From contig NZ_JALLPL010000001.1 of NCBI RefSeq assembly GCF_023276355.1, positions 2,294,001 through 2,358,000 on the forward strand: 64,000 nt of DNA. Reading direction: 5' to 3'. The DNA comes from Haloplanus sp. XH21. GTDB lineage: Archaea > Halobacteriota > Halobacteria > Halobacteriales > Haloferacaceae. Of this stretch, positions 1-8,989 are shown in pieces; the stretch's first letter is position 1, and the number at the start of each line of letters is the position of its first letter. A program made the translations under genes and the position numbers. The notes under the pieces are model-generated. The model had not been told where the DNA came from. It was given only the letters and a program-made list of their open reading frames with translations, and ran no database searches.

Positions 1-31
1 GAAGATCTACGAAGATCTGGCCGAAGAATAA
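1..31 (+). CDS. 3' end of an unidentified gene
   Basis: Only the last nine codons and a TAA stop (29-31) are inside the window. They read KIYEDLAEE, an acidic haloarchaeal-style C-terminus. Too little is visible to name the product. The reading frame is chosen because it ends cleanly in a stop followed by a T-rich stretch (32-41) that may help termination. Confidence 0.5.
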   Translation, partial: KIYEDLAEE

Positions 32-271
32 TTTCTTTATTTCGTCACTGACGGTGTAGCGTGAGTGGTTCTTGCCGTTCCCAGGGCACGTCTATAACCA
101 ACCTGCCTTTCTTTGTCCCCATTCCTGTACCTCGTTCGAAAACATCCCTCCAGTTCGGATAAGTTTCTAGCTCCTTCAGGAGAAACGTGCAAGCGTCGGA
201 CGCTCCAGCACGTTCGACCACCGACAATGCCCCACAGCCGGACCGTCCGAAACCCACCGCGTGGTGGGTCG

Positions 272-623
272 CTACTCGGCGCGGTTGAGCGGGCTCGATG
301 TGCGTCTCCTCGTCGCGAGCACGTGGCACGACGTGGACGTCTCGAAGTCGTCGGGAAGGTTGAGGTCGAGAAGCCACCGACGCGCTCGGTGCTCACCGCC
401 CCCGTTGCAGTCAGGACAGGTCCGGCGAGGGATGCCACCGCGGGAGGTGGTCGTGACGAGACGGGCACCGCAGGTCGAGCAGTGCCGTCCCACGGGCGAT
501 ATACTCCTCGTTCCGCGCGGGACAGTCGTCGCGACTGTCGCGAGGACTCGGCAAGCCACAGAAATAGCAGACTACGAGCGGGTAGGAGTCTGAGGGCGTT
601 CGCTCCGACTCACAGCCGCTCAC
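272..623 (-). pseudogene. probable frameshifted zinc-ribbon protein remnant
   Basis: Two overlapping minus-strand frames together look like one small zinc-finger protein. The first frame (from 623) gives a CxxC pair (CYFCG) followed by DDCPARNEEYIARGTALLD. A second frame then gives CSTCGARLVTTTSRGG and CPDCNGGGE. Joined near position 480 they make a plausible multi-CxxC protein, but no single frame holds both halves, so I read this as a decayed gene. Some of the expected Cys positions are also replaced (for example CPAR where CPxC would be usual). A third frame reaching 45 continues with weakly protein-like sequence and may be the old C-terminus. The rest of 32-676 shows no convincing gene. 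The assignment rests on pattern only. Confidence 0.3.
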
Positions 624-676
624 CTTCCTGACTTAAGCGGGTTCTCGCCGTCTGGTATTTCGACCGTATAACGGAG

Positions 677-749
677 TGGGACCGCCCGGATTTGAACCGG
701 GGTCACGGGCACCCAAGGCCCGAAGTATACCAGGCTAACCCACGGTCCC
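677..749 (-). tRNA. tRNA-Pro (anticodon UGG)
   Basis: The 73-nt minus-strand sequence folds as a standard cloverleaf. The acceptor stem GGGACCG pairs with CGGUCCC, with discriminator A. The anticodon stem CGGGC/GCCCG encloses the loop CUUGGGU, giving anticodon UGG (Pro, codon CCA). The T arm is CCCGG-UUCAAAU-CCGGG. No intron is visible and CCA is not encoded. An AT-rich CATATAGA stretch (755-763) lies just upstream. Confidence 0.95.
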
Positions 750-803
750 GCATCTATATGTGTAGCGGCCCGGCGCTAAAGGATTTCGTTCCGTTCGTTC
801 GCT

Positions 804-1616
804 TCAGTCGGCGCTGATCCCACAGCCGTCGGTGTACTCGATCTCCGCGATGGAGTCGATGGGGTCCTCGCCACAGACCGGGCAGTCCGGGTCCTCGGCG
901 TAGGGCACGGGGTCGAAACTCATGTCCATCGCGTCGTAGAAGAGCATCCGCCCGACGAGGGGGTCGCCGGCGTCGAGGAGGACCTTCACGGCCTCGGTGG
1001 CCTGAATACAGCCGACGGTGCCAGGCAGCACGCCGAGGACGCCCGTCGTCGCGCAGTCGGGGACGGTGCCGGGTTCGGGCGCCTCGCGGAACAGGCAGCG
1101 GTAACAGGGGCCGTCGGGGTGGAGCGTTGTGACCTGCCCCTCGAACTTGTAGATAGCGCCGTGGCAGACGGGGATACCGGCGAGGCGACAGGTGTCGTTG
1201 ACCAGATAGCGCGTCGGGAAGTTGTCCGAGGCGTCGACGACGACGTCGTAGTCCTCGAGCAGGTCGGCGTTGGTCCGGTCGAGTCGCGTCTCGTAGGTCT
1301 CGACGTCGACGTCGGGGTTGAGCGTCGCCACGAAGTCCTTCGCGCTCTCGACTTTGGGGCGGCCGACATCCGCGTCGCCGTGGATCACCTGGCGCTGGAG
1401 GTTCGACCGCTCGACCACGTCGTCGTCGACGACGCCGATGCGGCCGACGCCCGCGGCCGCGAGATACTGGATGACGGGGGCGCCCAGACCGCCGGCACCG
1501 ACGACGAGGGCGCTCGAATCGAGGAGGCGTTTCTGCCCTTCCGGCCCGACCTCGTCCATGATGATGTGTCGCGAGTAGCGGTCCAGTTGCGTGGCGTCGA
1601 GCGAGAGCCCACTCAT
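804..1616 (-). CDS. ubaA: UbaA, E1-like SAMP-activating enzyme (ThiF/MoeB/HesA family)
   Basis: This 270-aa protein adenylates the C-terminus of ubiquitin-like SAMPs, for protein conjugation and for sulfur transfer to molybdopterin and to thiolated tRNA. Visible features are the nucleotide-binding loop GAGGLGAP (about residues 40-47), the aspartate-rich ATP region, zinc-binding CxxC pairs at 171/174 and 245/248, and the catalytic Cys at 188 in PDCATTGV. The longer open frame upstream was rejected because MSGLSLDATQLDRYSRH is the usual family start. NcsA, which uses SAMP2 and UbaA in tRNA 2-thiolation, is encoded at 28468. A membrane protein gene starts divergently at 1717. Confidence 0.93.
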   Translation of the reverse strand: MSGLSLDATQLDRYSRHIIMDEVGPEGQKRLLDSSALVVGAGGLGAPVIQYLAAAGVGRIGVVDDDVVERSNLQRQVIHGDADVGRPKVESAKDFVATLNPDVDVETYETRLDRTNADLLEDYDVVVDASDNFPTRYLVNDTCRLAGIPVCHGAIYKFEGQVTTLHPDGPCYRCLFREAPEPGTVPDCATTGVLGVLPGTVGCIQATEAVKVLLDAGDPLVGRMLFYDAMDMSFDPVPYAEDPDCPVCGEDPIDSIAEIEYTDGCGISAD

Positions 1617-1716
1617 ACCAGCATCTCCGTGGTCGAGGAGGATAAATCCGTGCCGTCTCGGTGCGCGAAGCGCGAGGGCGCCACGTTCTTGGGGGGCCGA
1701 CGCGAGAGCGTGACAC

Positions 1717-2121
1717 ATGGCCCTCCGTGACCGTCTCCGACCGTGGCACGCCCTGATGCTCGCCGTCTTCGTCGCCGGAACCATCGTCTCGCTCCTGCGT
1801 GCGGATGCGCTGACGGTCGCAACCGGCTTCCGAGCCGTCCTATCCGGCCTCCTCGGCCTCGTCGTCTTCCAGTTTACCGTCGGCAATATCTGGGGCTACG
1901 CCGTCGAATACCGCAACGCTGGCGGCCGGTGGTCCGACTGGCCCTTTCTCGCGCCCTTCATCGTCGCGGGCGTGGCTGGTGTGGCTATCGGCGTCTACAC
2001 CGGCAGCGTCGGCGCGGGAGCGTGGGCCGCGTTTTGGGTGTTCGTCGTCGTCGCCGCCCTCGTCGCCATCGGAACGTGGCTCGTCGTCGGCTACCGCACC
2101 GGGGCGAGTGCCAATCAGTAG
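1717..2121 (+). CDS. small integral membrane protein, unknown function
   Basis: The 134-aa protein has about four hydrophobic segments (roughly residues 12-28, 38-58, 78-98 and 100-124) and short polar loops, with no catalytic motif I recognise. It begins MALRDRLRPWHALMLAVF and ends YRTGASANQ. The gene is divergent from ubaA. Its 3' end overlaps the convergent membrane protein gene at 2115 by 7 nt. It is probably a conserved haloarchaeal hypothetical; nothing in the context fixes a role. Confidence 0.75.
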   Translation: MALRDRLRPWHALMLAVFVAGTIVSLLRADALTVATGFRAVLSGLLGLVVFQFTVGNIWGYAVEYRNAGGRWSDWPFLAPFIVAGVAGVAIGVYTGSVGAGAWAAFWVFVVVAALVAIGTWLVVGYRTGASANQ

Positions 2122-3656
2122 ACGAGCACCCGCCAGACGAGTTCACCCGGCCACGGCGTACCGAGGGCCAGCGGGCGCTTCACGTCGACGCCAACGGTGA
2201 ACTCGTGGCGGACGCGCGAGGCAATACGAGTCGGGTCCCCGTTCGACGTGACCGTCCCGTCGAACCGAACGTCGATTCGTTCGAGCGTCGCGCTCTCGCG
2301 GTCGATAACGGCGCGGATGCGCGCGGCGCTCACGTTCGAGAGCCGGTCCGGCGCGTTCGGCTGTGTGGCCGCGAACACCGCCTCGGAGTCGGTGAGTTCG
2401 AGGACGAGTCGGTCGTCACCGCGCTCGACGACGCGCCACCCGTCGACACCGGATACCGGCGGCTGGAGTCCGCCGCCGGGAGCCCAGTCGTAGCGGTCAG
2501 CCCACGAGACGTAGTCCGGCGCCGCCCGGACGGGGCGTTCGTCCGACCCCACGGTACGCGACCCGAGAGCGACGGCGTCGAGACCGCGAGTCGGCGGCGA
2601 CCCCGTGCCCGCCGACGCGTACACGGCGGGCCCGTGCGCCCGACCGGCAGTCGACTGTCGGTACTGGCGGTCCGTCCGGTCGATCCGATGCTCGACGACG
2701 AACGGGTCGGCGTCGGGGGCGAGTACGGCGACACGGTAGCGGTGGTCGGCGCGGAGCGTGTTCTCGTGTGCCGTCGCGTAGGCGGTGTCGGGGTCGTCGG
2801 GGAGCGACGCCGAGTGAGTCGCGGTCGGACGGAGCTCCGCCGCCCGCACGCCACCGACCGCCGTGCCAGCGGCGACGAGGAGGACGACCACCAGCACGAC
2901 ACGACGCCAGTCGGGCGACGACGCGTCGGCGGGTGCGGCCGCGATCGCCCGGGCAGCGAGAAGCGCGAGCGCGAACGCCGAGACGAGAACGGCGATGGCG
3001 CCACCGAGTACGAGGCCGACGAGGCGTCCAGAGCGAATCGCCGTCGCGACGGCGACCGCGAGCAAGCCCGCGAAGGCGAGATGGACCGCGAGCAGCCTCG
3101 CGACGGTTCGGGGCGACGCGTCGGCGCCCGCCAGCGCCGCGCCGAGGGCACGACTTGGTGACTCGCCAGCGACGACGCGACCGACGGCGGGGGCGACGAC
3201 GACCCAGCCGAGGAGGGTGCCGACCGCGACACCGATGATGGCCCCACCGACCTGTACCGAGAGCGTCGTGAGCGCGTCGCCGTAGCCCAGCCAGTACAGC
3301 GCCACCCGGACGGGAGTGTCGAGAAGCAGGAAGGCGGTCGTACCGACGGCGAGGGCGAGCGCGTGGCCGCCCACGGCGACGGCGAGAAGCACCGGAAGCG
3401 CCGGGCGCCCGACATCGTCGGGGCGGACTGCCGGCGGGAGTGCAGCCCGAACGTTCGGTGCAACGAGACCGAGGACGACGACGCTGATCGGCGGCCAGAG
3501 GATAGCGAGCGGAATCGATTCGGCCAGCGTGGCCCCTATCCGAATCGCCGTCTCGGCGATAGCAGCGAGCGCGGCGAGTGCGAGCAGACGGGGGCTGTTC
3601 AGCGTGGCACGGGCTGCCGAGCGGAGAGCGGACACGTTCGAAGCCTCCGAGTTCAC
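2115..3656 (-). CDS. multi-pass membrane protein coupled to the AOR gene
   Basis: The 513-aa protein has an N-terminal membrane half with about six or seven hydrophobic segments (residues about 20-280). It then has an extracytoplasmic-looking half rich in acidic residues, with alternating beta-strand-like stretches ending in WRVLVY. No transporter or enzyme motif was recognised. The start is a GTG (3654-3656) overlapping the TGA of the upstream oxidoreductase gene (GTGA, 3653-3656). This implies translational coupling and perhaps a functional link such as anchoring, but that is inference. The 3' end runs 7 nt into the convergent gene. Confidence 0.7.
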   Translation of the reverse strand: MNSEASNVSALRSAARATLNSPRLLALAALAAIAETAIRIGATLAESIPLAILWPPISVVVLGLVAPNVRAALPPAVRPDDVGRPALPVLLAVAVGGHALALAVGTTAFLLLDTPVRVALYWLGYGDALTTLSVQVGGAIIGVAVGTLLGWVVVAPAVGRVVAGESPSRALGAALAGADASPRTVARLLAVHLAFAGLLAVAVATAIRSGRLVGLVLGGAIAVLVSAFALALLAARAIAAAPADASSPDWRRVVLVVVLLVAAGTAVGGVRAAELRPTATHSASLPDDPDTAYATAHENTLRADHRYRVAVLAPDADPFVVEHRIDRTDRQYRQSTAGRAHGPAVYASAGTGSPPTRGLDAVALGSRTVGSDERPVRAAPDYVSWADRYDWAPGGGLQPPVSGVDGWRVVERGDDRLVLELTDSEAVFAATQPNAPDRLSNVSAARIRAVIDRESATLERIDVRFDGTVTSNGDPTRIASRVRHEFTVGVDVKRPLALGTPWPGELVWRVLVY

Positions 3657-5509
3657 TCCGCGAGCGCGCCCAGATCAAGGTCCGCGAGGCGTTCGGCCGT
3701 CGGCACGCCGTCGTCGTCCCAACCGCGGAAGTCATAGTACTCGTCGAGCATCCGGTCGAGTTCCTCGGGTGGGCAGTACATCCCCTCGGCCGGCCCCTCG
3801 GGAATCGGTTCGTGTAGCACGCGATGCGAGAGGGTGTCGGTCTCGCGGCTGGCGACGCCGCGCTCGACGTTGATGAGGCGTTCGAGGTTGTAGACCCGCT
3901 CGCCGATGCGTTCGACCTCGTCGGTCGAGAGGTCCCAGCCGGTCGCCGCATTGATGGCGTCGCGGTAGCGGTCGGTGACGCGCTTGCCCCAGCCGGCCTC
4001 GCTGACGAACCGGCACTGCGTGAGCGAGTCGCCGAGCGCGGTGAAATGCTGGGTTCGCGCGGCGAACGCGGGGGTTCCCTCGGTCGTCTCGCTGTGTTCG
4101 CCCTCGTACTGGAGCGTGGGCCGGGTGTCGTGATGGGAGCCACCGCGCGTCGCGGTGGCGTAGCCGATGCTCATCCCCTTGAGGCCGCGGGGGGAGTGGG
4201 CGGCGAACTCCAGGCCCTTGACGCCGTGGAGGTACCGCTCGGCCTCGTCGGCGAGGTCGCTCGCGAGGCGGAACGACCCCTCGGCGAGGCGGTCGCCGAA
4301 CCCCTCGCGGTGGGCGGTCCGCCGGGCGAGTTCCACGAGACCGTCGGCATCGCCGAAGGCGAGGTGTGGCGAGTCGTCATCGGTGAGAAGGCCCTCGTCG
4401 TAACACTCACGGGCGAAGGCGACGGAGACGCCCCAGGAGATGGTGTCCATCCCCAGACGATCACAGAGGTCGTTGGCCTTCATCACACGCTCGATGTCGA
4501 ACACGTCGGTCATGGTCGCGGTACCGAACAGGCTCTCGAACTCCGGAATCTTCGCCTCGGTGATGCCCTCGCTCTCGACGGCGACGTGTTTCCCACACGC
4601 CACGGCGCAGTTGGCACACGTCGTGTCCTCGGTGACGTACTCCGCGCGCAGGCGCTCGCCGCTGATGGCCTCGGCTTTCTCGTCGGGCGCCTGTTCGACC
4701 CGGTTGTTCCGCCGGCCGAGTTTCCCCATCTCGTTGATCGGATTGACCAGGCCGCTGGTGCCGTAGTTCTGGAGCATCTCGGTTTCGGCCATCAACGGGC
4801 CCATCCGCTCACCGACCAGGTCGCGCAGGTCGCCGTCCGCAGCGGGATCGGGATCGAACTCGCCCTCCTCGATCGCCACCGCCTTCACGTTTTTCGACCC
4901 GAGGACGGCGCCGGCACCGCCGCGGCCGGCCACCCCTTCGCGCATCTCGGAGTCGTGAAGCAGGCAGGCAAAGCGCACCTGGTTCTCGCCCGCGGGGCCG
5001 GTGGCGATGACGTGGACATCGTTGTCGGCGTCGTCGGCCGCCAGCGACTCGACTTCCGCGCACGCCTCGTAGGTGTCGAGTCCCGCCGTGTCGGGCGCGC
5101 TCTCGACGCGCGCGCCGTCTTCGTCGACGTGGACGTAGGAGAGGTCGGCGGCGGCGCCGTGGAGGACGACCATCTCGAAGCCCGTCGTCTTCTGGGCGCG
5201 GGGGAAAGTGCCCCCGAAGGTGCTGTCGAAGAAGCCGTTCGTCTGCGGGCTGACGAAGCCGACGACGCCCCGACTCGTCGACTGGAACGGCGTCCCGTTC
5301 ATCGGGCCGACGGCGAACGCGACGACGTTTTCGGGGTCGAACGGGCCCGCGTCGGCGGGCACGTGGTCGTGGACCGCTTTCGCCGCGAACCCGTTGCCGC
5401 CGAGGAAGCGCCGGGCGTCTTCGGGGGCTATCTCCTCGATCTCGCTCTCCCCCTCGTCGAGGTGGACGTGGAGAATCCGGCCGCCGTAGACGGGTGGCAG
5501 GTCTGACAT
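3653..5509 (-). CDS. aldehyde:ferredoxin oxidoreductase family protein (tungstopterin enzyme)
   Basis: At 618 aa this matches the length of the AOR family, which oxidises aldehydes to acids with ferredoxin through a tungsten bis-pterin and a [4Fe-4S] cluster. The start MSDLPPVYGGRILHVHLDEG gives the typical N-terminal AOR domain. The cluster ligands are visible as CANCAVAC (CxxCxxxC) about residue 290, with a later Cys in SLTQCRFVSEAG near residue 500. The DLCDRLGMDTIS segment matches the pterin-binding region. I discarded an in-frame upstream extension (to 5593) as untypical. It is co-transcribed with the membrane protein gene that begins in its stop codon. The exact aldehyde substrate cannot be read from sequence. 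Confidence 0.92.
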   Translation of the reverse strand: MSDLPPVYGGRILHVHLDEGESEIEEIAPEDARRFLGGNGFAAKAVHDHVPADAGPFDPENVVAFAVGPMNGTPFQSTSRGVVGFVSPQTNGFFDSTFGGTFPRAQKTTGFEMVVLHGAAADLSYVHVDEDGARVESAPDTAGLDTYEACAEVESLAADDADNDVHVIATGPAGENQVRFACLLHDSEMREGVAGRGGAGAVLGSKNVKAVAIEEGEFDPDPAADGDLRDLVGERMGPLMAETEMLQNYGTSGLVNPINEMGKLGRRNNRVEQAPDEKAEAISGERLRAEYVTEDTTCANCAVACGKHVAVESEGITEAKIPEFESLFGTATMTDVFDIERVMKANDLCDRLGMDTISWGVSVAFARECYDEGLLTDDDSPHLAFGDADGLVELARRTAHREGFGDRLAEGSFRLASDLADEAERYLHGVKGLEFAAHSPRGLKGMSIGYATATRGGSHHDTRPTLQYEGEHSETTEGTPAFAARTQHFTALGDSLTQCRFVSEAGWGKRVTDRYRDAINAATGWDLSTDEVERIGERVYNLERLINVERGVASRETDTLSHRVLHEPIPEGPAEGMYCPPEELDRMLDEYYDFRGWDDDGVPTAERLADLDLGALAE

Positions 5510-5633
5510 ACGCGACGTTCGACGCTCCGGGCACAAATCGTTTGTCGGTCGGAATATCGTCACGAACCAGCCGCCCATTCGATATCGCGACATGCGATTT
5601 ATTCGATCACACGAGAGCCACGACTAACCGCCG

Positions 5634-5653
5634 AGAAAAAGCGAAAAAGAACG
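5634..5653 (-). terminator. oligo-T terminator after rpl15e
   Basis: On the minus strand the bases directly after the rpl15e stop codon contain two T5 runs separated by a few bases (plus-strand A runs at 5636-5640 and 5644-5648). This is the usual archaeal intrinsic terminator form, without a required hairpin. Confidence 0.55.
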
Positions 5654-6244
5654 TTACTTGCCGCGGCGCCGGTCGCCGCCGATGCTGGGCCGGGTGTGCT
5701 CCGTGCCCTTGCCACGTTTCTGCTGACCGCGGCCCTTCTGCCCGGCACTGGTCTTGCCACGGAACGCACGGCCACGGTGCGAATCGTCGCAGATCCAGTT
5801 CAGGTCGTCGTCGGCCTCGATGGCCGGGTGGTGCGGGTCGACGAGGATCACTTCGTGCCACTTCTGGGAGCCGTCTTCACCGACCCAGTAGGAGTTGAGC
5901 ACGCGGAGGTTGGGGTATTTCCGCGAGGTGCGCTCCTCGGCGATGCGCTGGATGCTCTTGCGGCGGCCGATGCGGTTGACGCCCTGCCGCTTCGAGCGTC
6001 GACCGGCCTTGAACCGCCGCTTGCGGGCGCCGCCCTTCCGGACGGAGGTCCGCGTCACGACGATGCCCTGTTTGGCCTTGTAGCCCAGGTTGCGGGCCTT
6101 ATCGAGGCGAGTGGGGCGCTCGATGCGTTCGATGGCGCCCTGTTCGCGCCAGTCCTGTTTTCGTTGCCACTGCAGTTCGGCGAGGTCCCCGTCACCGGGG
6201 TCCTGCCACGCGTCTCGGATGTGCGAGTAGAAGCTTCGTGCCAT
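5654..6244 (-). CDS. rpl15e: large ribosomal subunit protein L15e
   Basis: This 196-aa basic protein belongs to the archaeal/eukaryotic L15e family. It opens with [17 protein letters not shown], carries the Arg/Lys-rich rRNA-binding core ([20 protein letters not shown]) and the conserved [20 protein letters not shown] block, and ends in a Lys/Arg/Gly tail typical of haloarchaeal copies. It lies downstream of rio2 on the same strand, separated by a 129-bp GC-rich spacer (6245-6373) with several short inverted repeats. Confidence 0.97.
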   Translation of the reverse strand: MARSFYSHIRDAWQDPGDGDLAELQWQRKQDWREQGAIERIERPTRLDKARNLGYKAKQGIVVTRTSVRKGGARKRRFKAGRRSKRQGVNRIGRRKSIQRIAEERTSRKYPNLRVLNSYWVGEDGSQKWHEVILVDPHHPAIEADDDLNWICDDSHRGRAFRGKTSAGQKGRGQQKRGKGTEHTRPSIGGDRRRGK

Positions 6245-6373
6245 GGTTTACCCACGGGCGCTTGCGATTCAGCCGCGCCGGCGAGGCCGGCGGGCCACAT
6301 GTCGTCCCGACGAGTCGGGTGCCCGCTGGGGCCCGTCTACCAGCGAGTTGTCGACAGTACCCCGTTGTTGGGG

Positions 6374-7294
6374 TTAAGCACTTCGACTCGCGGCGAACTC
6401 GCGGACCGTCTCGAACTCGCCGCTCTCGACGGCGCGGGCGACCTTCGTCGTCTCCACGTCGGGGACGATCTGCGGGTGTTTCCGGGCGAAAAAGCCCACG
6501 AGGTTCGAGATGTCGCGCTCGAGCAGCTCGCCGGCGTTCTCGTGCTCGGTCGACACCGACTGCGGCCAGTCGAAGATGGTGATTCCCGACTCCGCGACGG
6601 CGACGTTGTGTTCGCTGAGGTCGGCGTGAACCAGGCCGGCGTCGTAGGCGTCGGCCGCTTCACGGAGCGCCAGATCGAGGACGGCGACCACCTGCTCGTC
6701 GTCGAGTTTCGCCCGCTCGAGTTCCACGCCGTCGAACTTCGTCATCACGATGGCGTGGCGGTTGTGGTCGATGGGACGCGGCACCGACACGTCGGGGTAG
6801 AGCGTTTCGAGCGCGTCGTACTCCCGTTCGGCGGCCTTGCGAGCGGTGTAGAGCCAGGAGACGTGGTGGTGGTCGGCGGTGTACTCGCGTTCCTTGTTCA
6901 CCTCGCGGAAGTTGGTGTAGCCCTCGCGGTGGAACTTCAGCGCCAGCGGCCGGTAGGACTGGGCCTCGTACACGTCGCTCTCCTTGCCGACGCCGAGGGG
7001 GGCGCCCACGCCCTCGACGGTGTCTCGCTCGGCAAATGTGTGAAGAGCGAGCACGTCGTACCCCTCGAAGGTGAGCTGGTAGCCCTCGTACTGCATGGTC
7101 CGGCGCTGGATCAGATCCCGTTTCATACACCGATCCAACCGGTAGTCCACCTCCTCGGACGTCAGGTTGGCGTAGTCGGGCAGCTTCGAGCGGTTGACCC
7201 ACTCGCTGAACCGCATCCCCTGCTCGACGCCGGAGAGGAGATAGAAGTCCTCGGCGTCGAGTTCGGCGACCACGCCGGCGACGTTCTTGACCAT
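6374..7294 (-). CDS. rio2: RIO2 serine/threonine protein kinase/ATPase
   Basis: The 306-aa protein has the RIO2 layout: an N-terminal winged helix (about residues 1-90), then a trimmed kinase fold. The ATP loop is GVGKESDVYEA (101-111), with a Lys near 120 in LALKFHRE, the catalytic loop HADLSEHN with Asp 225, and metal-binding Asp 242 in FDWPQ. In archaea and eukaryotes RIO2 works in late small-subunit ribosome maturation, which fits the neighbouring L15e gene. A TATA-like CGATTTATCT on the minus strand (7339-7348) may be the promoter. Confidence 0.95.
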   Translation of the reverse strand: MVKNVAGVVAELDAEDFYLLSGVEQGMRFSEWVNRSKLPDYANLTSEEVDYRLDRCMKRDLIQRRTMQYEGYQLTFEGYDVLALHTFAERDTVEGVGAPLGVGKESDVYEAQSYRPLALKFHREGYTNFREVNKEREYTADHHHVSWLYTARKAAEREYDALETLYPDVSVPRPIDHNRHAIVMTKFDGVELERAKLDDEQVVAVLDLALREAADAYDAGLVHADLSEHNVAVAESGITIFDWPQSVSTEHENAGELLERDISNLVGFFARKHPQIVPDVETTKVARAVESGEFETVREFAASRSA

Positions 7295-7400
7295 ACGACA
7301 CGTTGACGGGCGAGGGTCAAAAGCCCCCCGCGTCGGCGAGATAAATCGTATGTAGCGATAGAGAATTGGACGGTGGCACGCTGAAATCGATGTCGACGAC

Positions 7401-8078
7401 TCAGTAGACGAGCGTCGCGTCGCTCTCGACCGCGTAGAGCGTCCGTGCGGCGACGTTGACGGCGTGGTCGCCGACGCGTTCGAGGTCCCGGACGGTGAGC
7501 AGGAGTCGGGAGATGTCGTCCAGGGACCGCTCGACCGCCCACGAGTCGCCGGTCTCGCGTTCGATCAAGTCGCGCATCACTTGCTCGCTGGCGCGCTGAC
7601 ACAGCGAGTCGAGCTCGTCGTCGCGGGCGGCGATTTCACGGCACAGCGCCGGGTCGTCCGTGCGGTACGCGGTCAGCGCGTCGGCGAACAGTTCACGGGC
7701 GAGATCGCCGATCGGCGCGATATCGACCGACTCGAACTGGGCGCGGTCGGACTCTACCGCGAGGGCGTACTTGGCGAGATTGGTGGCGAGGTCGCCGACG
7801 CGTTCGATATCGGTGAGGATCTTGAAGGACGCGGCGACGAACCGCAGGTCGCTCGCGACGGGTTGTTGGCGGGCGAACAGGCCGATACACACCGATTCGA
7901 GGTCGAGATACGTCTCGTTGATCGCGTCGTCGCCGTCGATCACGTCGTGAGCAGTCGCCTCGTCGCCCGTCTCGAGCGCGTCGAGCGCGCAGTCGAGGCG
8001 CTGAGCGACGCGGTCGCCCATGGACAGTACGTCGGACCGCAAGTCCGCCAGCGACTGCTGGAAGTCGTCTCGGGGCAC
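7401..8078 (-). CDS. phoU: PhoU phosphate uptake regulator
   Basis: The 225-aa all-helical protein has two PhoU repeats (about residues 8-100 and 115-215). Each contains the acidic metal-binding pattern seen in this family (for example RVGDLATNLAKYA and RVGDHAVNVAARTLYA). It is the last gene of the pst operon, two bases after pstB, and is expected to modulate the PstSCAB importer. It ends at 7401, next to the divergent upstream region of rio2. Confidence 0.93.
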   Translation of the reverse strand: MPRDDFQQSLADLRSDVLSMGDRVAQRLDCALDALETGDEATAHDVIDGDDAINETYLDLESVCIGLFARQQPVASDLRFVAASFKILTDIERVGDLATNLAKYALAVESDRAQFESVDIAPIGDLARELFADALTAYRTDDPALCREIAARDDELDSLCQRASEQVMRDLIERETGDSWAVERSLDDISRLLLTVRDLERVGDHAVNVAARTLYAVESDATLVY

Positions 8079-8080
8079 GG

Positions 8081-8989
8081 TTATCCGAACTTACCCGTGA
8101 TGTAGTCCTCGACGCGCTGGCTCCGCGGATTCTCGAAGATGCGGTCGGTGTCGCCGTATTCGACGAGTTCGCCGCCGGTCAGGAAGACGGCGGTCTGATC
8201 CGAGATGCGCGCCGCCTGCTGCATGTTGTGTGTGACGATGACGACGGTGTAGTCCTCGGCCAGGTCGGCGATGAGGTCCTCTATTTTCGCCGTCGCGATG
8301 GGGTCAAGCGCGCTCGCGGGTTCGTCCATCAGGATGACGTCGGGATCGGTCGCGAGACAGCGGGCGATACAGAGCCGTTGTTGCTGGCCGCCGGAGAGAC
8401 CGAGCGCGTTGTCGTCGAGGCGGTCCTCGACCTCTTCCCAGAGCGCGGCGTCCCGGAGCGACTGCTCGACGAGTTCCGCCTCAGTCTCCCGGTCGTCGCG
8501 ACCGAGGAGGCGGGCGAGGAATCCCTTGTCGATGTCGCCGTGTTTCCGCGGGCCGTAGGAGACGTTGTCGCGAATCGACTTCGGGAACGGGTTGGGCGCC
8601 TGAAACACCATCCCGACGCGTTTGCGGAGTTCGACCAGGTCGACGCCGTCCTGGTAGATCTCCTCGCCGTCGAGTTCGACGGACCCCTCGACGCGGGCGG
8701 CCGCGATCCGGTCGTTCATCCGGTTGAGCGAGCGGAGAAACGTCGACTTCCCACAGCCCGACGGACCGATGAGCGCCGTGACACTCTCGGCTGGGATGTC
8801 GAGCGAGACGCCCGTGAGCGCGTGATCGTCGCCGTAATACACGTCGAGGTCGGTCGTCGAGAGTTTCGTCTCGCCCGCGAACGAATACGTCAGCCAGTCG
8901 TCGCGGATCTCCTCGTCGGTTTCGCCGGTTGTCGTGCGGTCGGCGGCCTGTGCGTTGGTACCGGTGCGGTCGAGTTGTGCGTTACTCAT
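8081..8989 (-). CDS. pstB: phosphate ABC transporter ATP-binding protein PstB
   Basis: This 302-aa ABC ATPase powers phosphate import. Walker A is GPSGCGKST, the signature is LSGGQQQRL, Walker B is [13 protein letters not shown] and the switch His is in THNMQQA. The PstB-specific Q-loop region reads [11 protein letters not shown]. An acidic N-terminal extension of about 40 residues precedes the domain. The ATG at 8989 was preferred over a longer frame, and it overlaps the pstA stop by 8 nt. Confidence 0.96.
   Translation of the reverse strand: MSNAQLDRTGTNAQAADRTTTGETDEEIRDDWLTYSFAGETKLSTTDLDVYYGDDHALTGVSLDIPAESVTALIGPSGCGKSTFLRSLNRMNDRIAAARVEGSVELDGEEIYQDGVDLVELRKRVGMVFQAPNPFPKSIRDNVSYGPRKHGDIDKGFLARLLGRDDRETEAELVEQSLRDAALWEEVEDRLDDNALGLSGGQQQRLCIARCLATDPDVILMDEPASALDPIATAKIEDLIADLAEDYTVVIVTHNMQQAARISDQTAVFLTGGELVEYGDTDRIFENPRSQRVEDYITGKFG

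Noticed and set aside
1743-3161. 472-codon plus-strand frame opposite the membrane protein
   Set aside because: It is Arg-rich and low-complexity, as expected for a shadow frame of GC-rich coding DNA.
3824-5506. 560-codon plus-strand frame opposite the AOR gene
   Set aside because: It is the mirror of a high-G+C gene with perfect AOR motifs on the other strand; its translation is repetitive and has no motif.
5696-7306. 536-codon plus-strand frame across rpl15e and rio2
   Set aside because: It spans two clear minus-strand genes and their spacer, and has no recognisable domain.
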